Source of the DNA: Mycolicibacterium gilvum
GTDB taxonomy: Bacteria > Actinomycetota > Actinomycetes > Mycobacteriales > Mycobacteriaceae
Length of the DNA: 64,000 bases
Direction of reading: 5' to 3'
Assembly: GCF_900454025.1 (NCBI RefSeq)
Contig: NZ_UGQM01000001.1
Location: 4,402,001-4,466,000, forward strand
Both the position numbers and the translations under genes were made by a program. Below are positions 8,005 through 15,975 of the stretch, piece by piece. The stretch's first letter is position 1, and every line of letters begins with the position of its first letter. A model generated the notes under the pieces. That model saw only the letters and a list, made by a program, of their open reading frames with translations, had not been told where the DNA came from and made no database searches.

Positions 8005-9342
8005 ATGTCCGCAGTTACCGACACCGACACCGGCGCCGACACCGCGCCTGTCGACGTGCCTGACCAGTCCGGTGCGCCGTCGGGGCGCACGCGCACCCTC
8101 AGCGTCGCGGCCAGCGCCTCCATGCTCGTGGGCGGCGCGGCGGCGAGCGTCTGGTTCTGGATCCCGTTGGCGATCCTGGTGATCGGCATCTCGTCGATTC
8201 CCAGCGTCATCGGCTTCCTCGTCGCCGCGGTGGTGTTCGTCTATCTGATGCGCGGTGTCGACCACGTCGAGCGGGTCCGCAACGAGGCCGTGTTCGGGAT
8301 GGGCATCGCCGTCCCGCCGCGCCGCCTGTCGCACTACACCGGGTTCCAGCGGTGGGCCCATCAACTCTGGCTGGACATCAGCAGCGCGAGGTTCTGGAAA
8401 GCGGTGGCGCATCACTACGTGCGGCTGACCTACGACGCGCTGGCCACCGCTCTGGCCGCCGGACTGCTGGCGTTCGCGTTCCTGGCACCCGCGGCGGCTG
8501 TCGCGACCGGGCACAGCGATCCGGAGGCCGGCCTGTCGTTCCTCCCGACGCCCCTGGCGTGGCTGCTCGCCGTCGTCGCGGTGGCCGCGGCCGTGGCAGT
8601 GGTGGTGTTCGGACCGGCGCTCGACGCCAGGATCGACCGGTGGTTGCTGCCGCCGTCGGAGACAGCAGCGCTGCAACACGAGGTCAGTGCACTCGCCGAC
8701 GCACGTGCGGGTGCGGTGACGTCCGCGCAGACCGAACGGCATCGCATCGAACGCGATCTGCACGACAGCGTGCAACCCCGGCTGGTGTCGTTGGCGATGA
8801 CGATCGGCCTGGCCCAGACGAAGCTCGACAGCGATCCGCCCACCGCGAGGGCGCTGATCGCCGAAGCCCACGACGAGGCCAAGAACGCCCTGGTGGAACT
8901 GCGCAACGTGGTCCGCGGTATCGCCCCGACGATCCTGGCCGACCGCGGCCTCGACGCCGCACTGTCGTCAGTGGTGCAGCGGGCCAACAACTCCGGGGTG
9001 TCGACGACACTGAGCGTGCATCTGCCGCGCCGCCTTCCCGATGAGGTCGAGGCCTGCGCGTACTTCGTCGTCGCCGAGGCCCTGACCAACGTCAGCCGGC
9101 ACTCGTCGGCCTCGAATGCCGCGGTCACCGTGCGTCTGGACGAAGCGGCGAACCAGTTGCACGTCAGCGTGTTCGACGACGGCCGCGGTGGCGCGCGGGT
9201 CGTCGACGGCGACGACACGGTGGACGCCACCGGACTGCGCGGCCTCGACGAGCGGGTGCGCGCGGCGCGAGGGACGTTCACGGTGTCCAGCCCGCCCACC
9301 GGCCCGACGATCGTCACGGCGGTGCTGCCATGCGGATCGTGA
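8005..9342 (+). CDS. NarL-type sensor histidine kinase
   Basis: A 445-residue membrane kinase. Hydrophobic segments at about residues 48-82 and 143-205 form two hairpins around a short loop, so little of the protein is extracytoplasmic. The HisKA_3 dimerisation helix carries the phospho-acceptor His253 in RIERDLHDSVQ. The C-terminal HATPase domain has EALTNVSRHSSA (N box) and DDGRGGA (G box). It overlaps the response regulator by 13 bp, so the two are translationally linked. The N-terminal membrane arrangement is like LiaS/DesK-class intramembrane-sensing kinases; with the downstream DUF4097 protein, an envelope-stress role is plausible but inferred. Confidence 0.9.
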   Translation: MSAVTDTDTGADTAPVDVPDQSGAPSGRTRTLSVAASASMLVGGAAASVWFWIPLAILVIGISSIPSVIGFLVAAVVFVYLMRGVDHVERVRNEAVFGMGIAVPPRRLSHYTGFQRWAHQLWLDISSARFWKAVAHHYVRLTYDALATALAAGLLAFAFLAPAAAVATGHSDPEAGLSFLPTPLAWLLAVVAVAAAVAVVVFGPALDARIDRWLLPPSETAALQHEVSALADARAGAVTSAQTERHRIERDLHDSVQPRLVSLAMTIGLAQTKLDSDPPTARALIAEAHDEAKNALVELRNVVRGIAPTILADRGLDAALSSVVQRANNSGVSTTLSVHLPRRLPDEVEACAYFVVAEALTNVSRHSSASNAAVTVRLDEAANQLHVSVFDDGRGGARVVDGDDTVDATGLRGLDERVRAARGTFTVSSPPTGPTIVTAVLPCGS

Positions 9343-9974
9343 TCGCCGAGGACTCCGCGCTGCTGCGCGCCGGTATCGAACGGATCCTCACCGATGCGGG
9401 ACACCAGGTGGTCGCCGGGGTGCCCGACGCGACCGACCTTCTGCGGCTCGTCAACGACGAACGTCCCGACCTCGCCATCCTCGACGTCCGGATGCCACCG
9501 ACCTTCACCGACGAAGGCATCCGGGCCGCGGTGCTGCTGCGCAGCCAGAATCCCGAGTCACCGGTGCTGGTGCTGTCCCACTACGTCGAAGAGCGCTACG
9601 CCGCCGACCTGATCGCGTCCGACACCAGGGGTTTCGGCTACCTGCTGAAGGATCGGGTGGCCGATGTGCCGGCGTTCCTCGACGCCGTCGAGGTCGTCGG
9701 CGCGGGCGGGACCGTCCTGGACCCCGAGGTCGTGTCCCAGATCCTGGCCCGCTCGCACCGGCGCAACGTTCTCGACGCGTTGACACCCCGGGAGAACGAG
9801 GTGTTGCAACTGATGGCCGAAGGAAAGACGAACTCCGCCATCGCGTCCGGACTGCACATGTCGGTCGGCTCGGCCGAGAAACACATCGCGTCGATCTTCA
9901 CCAAACTCGGCCTCGCGCCCGACGACACCGAGAACCGCCGCGTGCTGGCGGTGCTGCGCTACCTCGAATCCTGA
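9330..9974 (+). CDS. NarL/LuxR-family response regulator
   Basis: A 214-residue regulator. The receiver domain has the acidic pair EDS near residues 7-9, phospho-acceptor Asp52 in LDVRMP and a Lys in LLKDRV. The C-terminal GerE helix-turn-helix contains LTPRENEVLQLMAEGKTNSA. The receiver insert PPTFTDEG after the phospho-Asp is typical of the actinobacterial DesR/LiaR-like subgroup. It is cotranscribed with the kinase (13-bp overlap) and followed 18 bp later by the DUF4097 gene. The target promoter is not known; autoregulation of the operon is likely for this class. Confidence 0.92.
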   Translation: MRIVIAEDSALLRAGIERILTDAGHQVVAGVPDATDLLRLVNDERPDLAILDVRMPPTFTDEGIRAAVLLRSQNPESPVLVLSHYVEERYAADLIASDTRGFGYLLKDRVADVPAFLDAVEVVGAGGTVLDPEVVSQILARSHRRNVLDALTPRENEVLQLMAEGKTNSAIASGLHMSVGSAEKHIASIFTKLGLAPDDTENRRVLAVLRYLES

Positions 9975-9992
9975 AGCGCCGAAAGGACTCTC

Positions 9993-10874
9993 ATGACAAC
10001 CCCGATCGCTTCCGGCCCACCGCCCGTCACCCCGCCGCCGGCGCTCTCACCGGGTGCGCGCACCGCGATCCGCGTGGCGTTGATCGCGCTCAGCGGCGCG
10101 CTGATCACCGGACTGGTCGTCGCGCTCAGCGGTGCGGCGTGGGGCCTCAGCAGCCTGCGCGTCGTCAAAGATTCGGCGACGCTTCCGACCTCGCTCACCT
10201 CGGTGACCGTCGACACCGGATCGGTACCGGCGGCCGTCCGCATCACCACCGACAGGGAGGTTCGTGAGCCCCGGGTGGACATGCGGATGGTGAACTCCAC
10301 GCGTGCAGGATCCGAACCCCTGTCGGTCACCGCGGACGGCACCGATGCGCAGGTCACCATCGACGCCGAACCCTCCGAGTTGCTGCAGTGGACGAGAGCC
10401 GGCGAGGTCACCGTGGTGCTGCCCCCGGAGCTGGCCCGGCGTGTGTCGGTGACGACCCGACAGGAGACCGGGGTGTTGTTCGCCCAGGCCGACATCGACC
10501 GACTCACAGCGCGCACGGTCGACGGCGCGGTGATCGTCAGCGGATCCGCCCGGCGGGTCGACATCACCAACGAACACGGTGACGTGACCACCCGGGGGCC
10601 GATCACGGTCGACGAGTCCTTCAGCGCCACAACCACGACCGGCGACATCAGCGTGAAGTTCGCGGCCCCGCCGGCAACCGTCGACGCGCACAGCGAGCAC
10701 GGTGACGTGGTGGTGTCCCTTCCACCGCCCGGCCCGTACTTCGTCGATGCGAGCGGCACCGAACACGGGGAGACCGTCATCAAGGTCCCGACGACCCGGG
10801 ATCGCGACAGTGCGGCGAGTGCGATCACCGCACGGTCCGAGACCGGCGACATCGTCGTCAACGAGGCGAACTAG
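9993..10874 (+). CDS. Membrane-anchored DUF4097-type beta-repeat protein
   Basis: A 293-residue protein with a Pro-rich N-terminus, one transmembrane helix (about residues 25-50) and an extracytoplasmic region of short repeated beta units such as ITNEHGDVTTRG, TTTTGDIS, SEHGDVVVSLP and SETGDIVVNEA. Such EHGD/TGDI repeats are typical of the DUF4097 beta-helix (putative adhesin) family, often encoded beside LiaRS/DesKR-like systems. Its place as third gene of the two-component operon suggests it is a co-sensor or target of that system. Its stop overlaps the convergent amine oxidase stop by 4 bp. Confidence 0.8.
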   Translation: MTTPIASGPPPVTPPPALSPGARTAIRVALIALSGALITGLVVALSGAAWGLSSLRVVKDSATLPTSLTSVTVDTGSVPAAVRITTDREVREPRVDMRMVNSTRAGSEPLSVTADGTDAQVTIDAEPSELLQWTRAGEVTVVLPPELARRVSVTTRQETGVLFAQADIDRLTARTVDGAVIVSGSARRVDITNEHGDVTTRGPITVDESFSATTTTGDISVKFAAPPATVDAHSEHGDVVVSLPPPGPYFVDASGTEHGETVIKVPTTRDRDSAASAITARSETGDIVVNEAN

Positions 10875-12178
10875 ACGCCGGACTCCAGGATGCGGTCGGC
10901 CTCCCGCAGACCGCTGAGGTACGCCCCGTGCACCGTGGCGAAGAACTCACGGTGGGTTGCCTCGCCGGCGAAGGCGACCCGGTCCGCAACCGGTGCGGCG
11001 AGCGCATCCTGGTCGTCGGGACTCGACCCGACGGCCAGGAAGCTGTACGAACCCCGGGCGAACGGATCCTGCGCCCACCGGGTCACGATGACCCCCGACG
11101 GCGTGGGTGCGCGCAGCACCGTGACCACCTCGTCGGCGGTCTGCCGATCCGACTCCGATTCGCGGGCACGCGCATTCGCGCCGCCGCGCAAGCCGATCAA
11201 CACGGGTATGTCGGTGAAGCGCAGACCGTTGACCAGATCGGAGACGGCCTGGTCCTGACCGGCCATTCCGAACATGTCGGTATCGGCGTCGAACTCTTCG
11301 GTCCAGAACGGTTCGTCGAAACGCAGGACCACCTTGTTCAGCAGCCCGAAGCCGAGCCGCCGGATCGCGTCGCGCTTTGCGTCGGGCAGCGGGGGGTCAA
11401 ACGTGATGACGCCGGCCTTGAGCACACCGAGCGGGACGGTGACGATCACCCGGTCGGCCTCGAAGACCTCCCGGGCGGTCTCGACGCGCACACCGGTCGC
11501 GTCGTGGCTGATGCGTGTCACCTCGGCGCCCAGCCGGATCCTCAACTCCCTTGAGAGATAGTCGATCAGCTGGCCGTAGCCACCGGGCAGGATCAGATCG
11601 GGTCCGTCGAACTCCCCTTCGTGCCCGAACCAGCGCAGGGACAGTTCGTCCGGATCTGCGGCGTACTCGGCGCCGATCGCCCCGGCCACACACCACTGCA
11701 ACAACGGATCGCTGAGGTCGGCGCCGGTCTCGGCCAGACCGTCGGCCAGTGATTCGCCGGAAGCGGCAGCCTCGGTCATCGATGCGACCTCACCGAGAAT
11801 CCTGTCCCACTCGCGGCCCGCAGCATCCACCGAAGCCGGGTTCACCACCACCCCGTTCTGCAGCACGACGGCGTCCTCGAAGTCCGTCGCCACCGTGCGT
11901 GCGCCGATCTGCTCGACGAGATCGGTCAGCGGGTTGCCCTCGGGACCATGAATCCAGGCGCCGCCCAGGTCGATCGGCACACCGAGCGACGTGTCGGTCC
12001 ACGTCCGCCCGCCGATCCGCTGCCGGGCCTCGACAACCACCACCGAGACTCCGTTATCGGCAAGACGACGCGCTGCGCTCAGCCCCGCCATCCCTGCGCC
12101 CACCACCACGACGCGCTCACGGGTATCTCGGCCTCCACCACCCTCGCCGCAGGATACGAGCAGTGGCGCGGTGGCCAT
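10871..12178 (-). CDS. Flavin-containing amine oxidase, N-terminus probably frameshifted
   Basis: A 435-residue flavin amine oxidase. VVVVGAGMAGLSAARRLA (about residues 23-40) binds the FAD ADP moiety, and IGGRTWT, LGGAWIHG and the C-terminal VAFAGEATHREF complete the monoamine/polyamine-oxidase pattern. From the ATG at 12178 the protein begins in the middle of a hydrophobic stretch ending in a lipobox (LLVSC, Cys10). One frame over, a GTG at 12218 reads VLNRRR just before the frame that gives FALGLGAMATAP. Removing one base from the CCC run at 12200-12202 would join them into a twin-arginine lipoprotein signal (RRRFALG...LVSC). Either a real frameshift has damaged export or the assembly has an indel. 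The catalytic domain is intact. Confidence 0.85.
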   Translation of the reverse strand: MATAPLLVSCGEGGGGRDTRERVVVVGAGMAGLSAARRLADNGVSVVVVEARQRIGGRTWTDTSLGVPIDLGGAWIHGPEGNPLTDLVEQIGARTVATDFEDAVVLQNGVVVNPASVDAAGREWDRILGEVASMTEAAASGESLADGLAETGADLSDPLLQWCVAGAIGAEYAADPDELSLRWFGHEGEFDGPDLILPGGYGQLIDYLSRELRIRLGAEVTRISHDATGVRVETAREVFEADRVIVTVPLGVLKAGVITFDPPLPDAKRDAIRRLGFGLLNKVVLRFDEPFWTEEFDADTDMFGMAGQDQAVSDLVNGLRFTDIPVLIGLRGGANARARESESDRQTADEVVTVLRAPTPSGVIVTRWAQDPFARGSYSFLAVGSSPDDQDALAAPVADRVAFAGEATHREFFATVHGAYLSGLREADRILESGV

Positions 12179-12222
12179 CGCACCGAGACCGAGCGCGAAC
12201 CCGCCGCCGGTTCAGCACGACA

Positions 12223-13245
12223 TCAGCCGTCTTCGACCAACGAGCCGACGATGTCGGCCACCGAACCCGTGCGGGCACGACGAAATCCGTTGCCCGCCCA
12301 GATGTTCACGGCCCCGGGATCTCCGGCTTTCGCCGACGCCTTGCGCAGCGGACTGGTCAGGTAGTGCACCTCGGGATAGCCGAACGGGGCCTGGCTTTCG
12401 TGCTCGATGATGAACCGGTTGCGCAATCCCCGGGCATAGCGGCCGGAAAAGGCCCGGGTGACAACGGTTTCCGTGAACTGCGAGCTCTGCAGCGCGGCGC
12501 GGTGCACCGGGGTGCTACCCGCCTCGTCGGCAAGCAGGAACGCGGTGCCGAGCTGTGCCGCGACGGCACCCGCATCCCGGACGCGGCGGATGTCGGCGGC
12601 GTCCATGATCCCGCCCGCGGCGACCACCGGTAACCCGACGGCAGCGGTGACACGTGCGATGAGGTCGTCGAGAGCGATGTCGGAGGGCCGGGCCGTCGCA
12701 TCGAAGGTGCCGCGATGCCCGCCGGCCGACGGGCCCTGCACGGTGAGGACGTCCACACCGACGTCGGCGGCGGCACGCGCTTCGGCCACCGTCGTCACAG
12801 TGCCCACCGTCGTGATGCCGGCACCGGTGAGACGGCGGCGCTCCTCGGCGGAGGGCAACCCGAACGTGAACGAGACGACCGCGGGGCGCAGATCCAGCAG
12901 CACCTCGATCTTGGCGGCCCAATCGTCGTCGTCGAACTTCGGTTCCCCGACGGCCACGCCGTAGCGCTGCGCCTCGGGAGCGAGAGCCCGTGCGTAGGCG
13001 GCGATCTCGTCGGGCATCGCCGCGCTGGGCTGGGGCACGAAGAGGTTCGCACCGACCGGTTCTCTTGTCAGTGTCATTGCCGCGGAGAGCTTTTCGGCGA
13101 ACATGTCGGCAGTGAGATAGCCCGCGGCAACGAAACCCAGCCCACCCGCCGCGGATCCGGCCGCCGCCAGCTCGGGCGTGGACGGTCCGCCCGCCATCGG
13201 GGCGACGAGCACGGGCACTGTGAGTTCGCGCAGGTCGAACGGCAT
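12223..13245 (-). CDS. Nitronate monooxygenase (2-nitropropane dioxygenase family)
   Basis: A 341-residue FMN-dependent TIM-barrel enzyme of the NMO/NPD family. VPVLVAPMAGGPSTPELAAA opens the barrel, GPSAGGHRG contains the conserved catalytic-type His, and GLPVVAAGGIMDAADIRR followed by AAQLGTAFLLADEAG binds the FMN phosphate. Such enzymes oxidise alkyl nitronates, including propionate 3-nitronate; some relatives have other roles. The ATG at 13245 is preceded by GAAAGGG; a GTG one codon upstream is possible. The stop lies 4 bp upstream of the proposed GTG of the amine oxidase, so the two are probably an operon. Confidence 0.88.
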   Translation of the reverse strand: MPFDLRELTVPVLVAPMAGGPSTPELAAAGSAAGGLGFVAAGYLTADMFAEKLSAAMTLTREPVGANLFVPQPSAAMPDEIAAYARALAPEAQRYGVAVGEPKFDDDDWAAKIEVLLDLRPAVVSFTFGLPSAEERRRLTGAGITTVGTVTTVAEARAAADVGVDVLTVQGPSAGGHRGTFDATARPSDIALDDLIARVTAAVGLPVVAAGGIMDAADIRRVRDAGAVAAQLGTAFLLADEAGSTPVHRAALQSSQFTETVVTRAFSGRYARGLRNRFIIEHESQAPFGYPEVHYLTSPLRKASAKAGDPGAVNIWAGNGFRRARTGSVADIVGSLVEDG

Positions 13246-13305
13246 CACCCTTTCGTATCACGATCGGCTGGCCGTTTCGCTGGAACGACGGTCGCAGCTG
13301 CGCGG

Positions 13306-13782
13306 CTAACCGATCGAATGCCCGCGCGCTTCTTCCTGATCGCGGTAGTCGTCGGCCATCGCGCGGACGTGGTCGGGAAGTTCGCCCGAGGCCACGTCGG
13401 CCAGGCTGGTCTGCTCCAGCACCGAACGCATGCTGGCGCGCAGGGCCCGCCATACGTCGGTCAGCGATGCGGTCGGCCCCGAGTACGGCAGGTCACCGAG
13501 GCCGATGTCGCGCACGCTGGCCAGCGGCCCGTCGATGCACCGCAGCACGTCGGCGATGCTGATGTCGGCGGCGGGCCGGGCGAGTTCGTAGCCGCCGTCG
13601 CGGCCGCGGTGGCTGCGAACCAGGCGGTCGGTACGCAGGTCGGACAGGATGTCGACGAGGAACTGCGCCGGGATGCCCTGGGCCTTGGCCAGGTCGTCGG
13701 TCTTGACGAGCGCACCGTCACCGACCGTGGCCAACTGCACCATGGCCCGGACGGCGTACTCCGCCTTGGCCGACATCCGCAT
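13306..13782 (-). CDS. Rrf2-family transcriptional regulator
   Basis: A 158-residue Rrf2 protein. The winged helix covers [30 protein letters not shown] and [14 protein letters not shown], followed by a dimerisation helix. Only one cysteine is visible (Cys82), so the three-Cys iron-sulfur site of IscR/NsrR is missing; it is therefore more like CymR, which senses O-acetylserine or a CysK complex. By recalled synteny it corresponds to M. tuberculosis Rv1287, next to cysDN. The IS insertion now separates it from the rest of the sulfur locus. A TAGCCT hexamer 6 nt upstream of the ATG suggests its own leaderless transcript. Confidence 0.88.
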   Translation of the reverse strand: MRMSAKAEYAVRAMVQLATVGDGALVKTDDLAKAQGIPAQFLVDILSDLRTDRLVRSHRGRDGGYELARPAADISIADVLRCIDGPLASVRDIGLGDLPYSGPTASLTDVWRALRASMRSVLEQTSLADVASGELPDHVRAMADDYRDQEEARGHSIG

Positions 13783-13788
13783 GGGGTA

Positions 13789-13794
13789 AGGCTA
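13789..13794 (-). promoter_or_regulatory. Putative -10 box for the Rrf2 regulator
   Basis: TAGCCT lies 6 nt before the ATG at 13782. The IS left end is about 90 bp further upstream, so the insertion could alter upstream control but not this hexamer. Confidence 0.4.
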
Positions 13795-13834
13795 GTCGGA
13801 CGACGATCAAGCGGCGACGAAGGAGCCGCGTTGT

Positions 13835-13860
13835 GGGGGCACCTCCCGCTTGCGGGGGAG
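13835..13860. repeat. GC-rich inverted repeat
   Basis: GGGGGCACCTCCCGC followed by TTGCGGGGGAG can pair through CTCCCGC and GCGGG(GG)AG with a very short loop. Read on the minus strand it would form a hairpin just after the isochorismatase stop in the pre-insertion locus, so it may have been that gene's terminator. The IS element now separates the two by 1.46 kb. Confidence 0.5.
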
Positions 13861-13873
13861 AGTCCGACAATCG

Positions 13874-13883
13874 GATCTAGCCG
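13874..13883. repeat. Target-site duplication of the IS, left copy
   Basis: GATCTAGCCG directly abuts the left inverted repeat and is identical to 15341-15350. A 10-bp duplication fits IS4-family transposition. Confidence 0.95.
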
Positions 13884-13899
13884 CAATACCGTTCAGTTA
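13884..13899 (+). repeat. IS left terminal inverted repeat
   Basis: CAATACCGTTCAGTTA, exact inverse of 15325-15340. The frame-corrected transposase would stop at the TAA (13899-13897) within this repeat. Confidence 0.95.
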
Positions 13900-14097
13900 G
13901 TGGCTGATGACGGTGACGCTGGGTGGGTGTTCGGGTTGTGGCCAGTGTTGGTGCGCTGATCTTTTGACATGCCACTTGGGCATTTTGCGTTTGATCACGC
14001 GGGGAGCTGACCGTGTGCGGCGTGCCGGGTTGATGCGGTCGAGGAGGCGACGGAGGAACGCCTGCCAGTGAGGGTCGGCGGATCGGCGCCGGTTAGG
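13897..14097 (-). pseudogene. Out-of-frame C-terminal tail of the IS4 transposase
   Basis: The 66 codons downstream of the transposase stop, read in the +1 frame relative to it, form a basic, coding-like tail with HWQAFLRRLLDRINPARR and later VIKRKMPKWHVKRS. Basic RRxxRVIKRKMxK tails of this kind end many mycobacterial IS4 transposases. The tail ends at a TAA inside the left inverted repeat, so it uses all the space to the element's end. A single extra base in the GGGGGAAAAA run (14096-14105, plus strand) accounts for the break. It could be an inactivating frameshift, programmed +1 frameshifting or an assembly error. Confidence 0.65.
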
Positions 14098-15298
14098 GGG
14101 AAAAAGCGCCCTGATGGGCGACGGATTGGCGCACGACGCGCAACGCGGCGGTGAAGCTGAGTCGGTCCGGGTCGTGTCCGCTGTGGTGTGCGGCTTGGCT
14201 CATCAACGAGCGAATCGCGTAGTGGCAGCACAGGTATCCCCAGATCTCCTGCAGGACGAGGTCGGGCGACTTCGACCGCAGCACCACCTTCGACCCACGC
14301 TGGTGGGTCTTGAGTTCGTCGAAGACGCTCTCGATCTCCCAGCGCTGGGCGTACGCGGCCGCCAACTCGACCGCGGGTGCGGTGTCCGGGTCGGTCAGCG
14401 TGGTGAGCAACCGGTAGGCCACGGGGTTGTCGCGGCCGTCGTCGACGGTGTAGTCGATGACGCGAGCCAGCATTGGCTCGCCGTGTCGGTCCTTGGCCGC
14501 GCGCAGGTGGGCCAGCCACGAACCGTCGGCGAGATCCTCGACGTGAGTGGGGGTCGGGCCGTTGCGTCCGGTGCTCACGCGCCACAGCAGATCGGCTCCG
14601 GTATCGGAAGCGTTACGCCACAACGCGTATGAGAAGAATCCACGATCAGCCAGCACGAGCATTTCCGGTGTCAGTGCATCGAGCACGTGCTCGACCATCG
14701 TGGACTCCGCGTCGCGGTAGGCGCCGATCGTGGCCGCGAAGATCGCATGAGTGCCGCACTCGGCGACCGCCAACAACCGCGCCTGCGGAAACGCCGACTT
14801 CTCACCCTTGTTCACCCCCGGACGCCCGAAGAACTCCTCATTGACCGGGCTATCCGCCACATCCAGGCACGTCCCGTCGATCGCGACCACCCTGCGTCCG
14901 GCCACCCACGTCCCCGGCGTATCCGCCGCGCCCAACGGACGAGCGACCCTCGCGAACAACGCAGCCAACGGCTGGGACCCCAATCGCTCCCGCGCCTGGA
15001 AAATGGCCGACTTCCCCGGCAACTGATACTGCTCACGCCACCCGGAAGCCCACGCTAAACCATCCGTGAGCTGGGATAACACATCCTCGTAGGAGCCATC
15101 GGAGTACAGGCCCATGCCGATGGCGAAATACGCCATCACCCGTGCCGGCAGTGCACGATGACGCACCTGAGTACGCCCCGTCGCCTCGATCACCTCATCA
15201 ACCATCGCCGGCGGGAACACCCTCGTCAGGACACCCACAGACACCAGATCCGACAACCGACGATCCGATTCAGGCTTCCGCCAACCCGCGCGAGGCAT
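14093..15298 (-). CDS. IS4-family transposase, apparently truncated by frameshift
   Basis: A 401-residue DDE transposase. The N-terminal region has VFPPAMVDEVIEATGR and ALPARVMAYFAIGMGLY of the IS4 N-terminal domain. The first catalytic Asp is in VVAIDGTCLDVADS, the second in MLVLADRGFFSY, and the Glu lies in YAQRWEIESVFDELKT, the Y-(2)-R-(3)-E-(6)-K signature of IS4. The ORF ends at TAA (14095-14093) right after GAFSP, while a coding-like tail of 66 codons continues in another frame, so the natural protein is probably about 467 residues. All catalytic residues lie before the break; whether the shortened protein is active is unknown. Confidence 0.93.
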   Translation of the reverse strand: MPRAGWRKPESDRRLSDLVSVGVLTRVFPPAMVDEVIEATGRTQVRHRALPARVMAYFAIGMGLYSDGSYEDVLSQLTDGLAWASGWREQYQLPGKSAIFQARERLGSQPLAALFARVARPLGAADTPGTWVAGRRVVAIDGTCLDVADSPVNEEFFGRPGVNKGEKSAFPQARLLAVAECGTHAIFAATIGAYRDAESTMVEHVLDALTPEMLVLADRGFFSYALWRNASDTGADLLWRVSTGRNGPTPTHVEDLADGSWLAHLRAAKDRHGEPMLARVIDYTVDDGRDNPVAYRLLTTLTDPDTAPAVELAAAYAQRWEIESVFDELKTHQRGSKVVLRSKSPDLVLQEIWGYLCCHYAIRSLMSQAAHHSGHDPDRLSFTAALRVVRQSVAHQGAFSP

Positions 15299-15324
15299 AC
15301 CAACAAACTACACCCATGTAGTCT

Positions 15325-15340
15325 TAACTGAACGGTATTG
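15325..15340 (-). repeat. IS right terminal inverted repeat
   Basis: Exact inverse of 13884-13899, 27 bp upstream of the transposase ATG and directly followed by the duplicated target. Confidence 0.95.
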
Positions 15341-15350
15341 GATCTAGCCG
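15341..15350. repeat. Target-site duplication of the IS, right copy
   Basis: GATCTAGCCG, identical to 13874-13883. It contains the CTA (15344-15346) that is the TAG stop of the isochorismatase-like gene. Confidence 0.95.
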
Positions 15351-15943
15351 GGGATGTCTTTCTCACCGGGCACCACCACGGCGAACAGGTCCGCCACCGC
15401 GGCCAGGCTGGCAGCGTGGACCGCCGACGCGGCGACCGTGTCGCCGTCGACGCCGGGCAGCGCGCGCGTCGCCGTCGCCGCAGCCACCACCGTCGGGGCA
15501 TAACCGAGGTTGAACGCGCCGCGTGCGGTCGAGTTCACGCACATGTGCGTCATGAATCCGGCGAGGACGAGGTTCGAGGCGCCGTAGGACTTCAGGACGT
15601 CGTCGAGGTCTGTCTGCACGAACGAGTTCGGATAGTTCTTGACCACCACCCGCTCACCGTCGCGCGGGGCGACCCGGTCGACGATCGCGCCGCTCTCCCC
15701 CTCGATGTCGTAGAGCGAGCCCGGCCCGTCGTCGTGCTGGATGTGCACCACCGCGATGCCGGCCGTCCTGGCCCGGTCCAGCAGCGTCGCGGCCTCGTCG
15801 AGCGCGGCCTGCACACCGTCGAGTTCCATCACTCCGCGGGTGTAGGTGTTCTGGCAGTCGATCAGCACCAGCGCCGAATCGGCCAGGCTCATCGGGGTCA
15901 GCGGCAGCCCGGCGAGAGCCCGCAGGGTTTGGGGATCGGACAT
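15344..15943 (-). CDS. Isochorismatase-family cysteine hydrolase
   Basis: A 199-residue alpha/beta hydrolase of the isochorismatase superfamily. The catalytic triad is readable as Asp29 (VLIDCQN), Lys102 (VVKNYPNSF) and Cys135 (THMCVNSTARGA), with the cis-peptide context typical of nicotinamidase/N-carbamoylase-like enzymes. The substrate cannot be assigned; no siderophore genes are nearby. Its stop codon sits in the IS target duplication, so the protein is complete despite the insertion. TAGGCT 6 nt before the ATG predicts a leaderless transcript. It precedes the Rrf2 gene in the ancestral order and may be part of the same locus. Confidence 0.9.
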   Translation of the reverse strand: MSDPQTLRALAGLPLTPMSLADSALVLIDCQNTYTRGVMELDGVQAALDEAATLLDRARTAGIAVVHIQHDDGPGSLYDIEGESGAIVDRVAPRDGERVVVKNYPNSFVQTDLDDVLKSYGASNLVLAGFMTHMCVNSTARGAFNLGYAPTVVAAATATRALPGVDGDTVAASAVHAASLAAVADLFAVVVPGEKDIPG

Positions 15944-15949
15944 CGCGCC

Positions 15950-15955
15950 AGCCTA
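15950..15955 (-). promoter_or_regulatory. Putative -10 box for the isochorismatase-like gene
   Basis: TAGGCT with 6 nt to the ATG at 15943 and no Shine-Dalgarno sequence. Confidence 0.4.
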
Positions 15956-15975
15956 CGTCCGGCGGCGGTGTGGCG

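Larger units (their letters stand above)
13884..15340. mobile_element. IS4-family insertion sequence, 1,457 bp
   Basis: The element is bounded by perfect 16-bp inverted repeats (13884-13899 CAATACCGTTCAGTTA; complement at 15325-15340) and flanked by the identical 10-bp sequence GATCTAGCCG on each side. It carries one transposase gene on the minus strand. The transposase has the Y-R-E-K signature of IS4. The perfect duplication and perfect repeats point to a fairly recent insertion. It landed at the very 3' end of the isochorismatase-like gene, whose TAG stop lies within the duplicated target, so no host gene is cut. It splits the Rrf2 gene from the sulfate-assimilation cluster. Confidence 0.96.
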
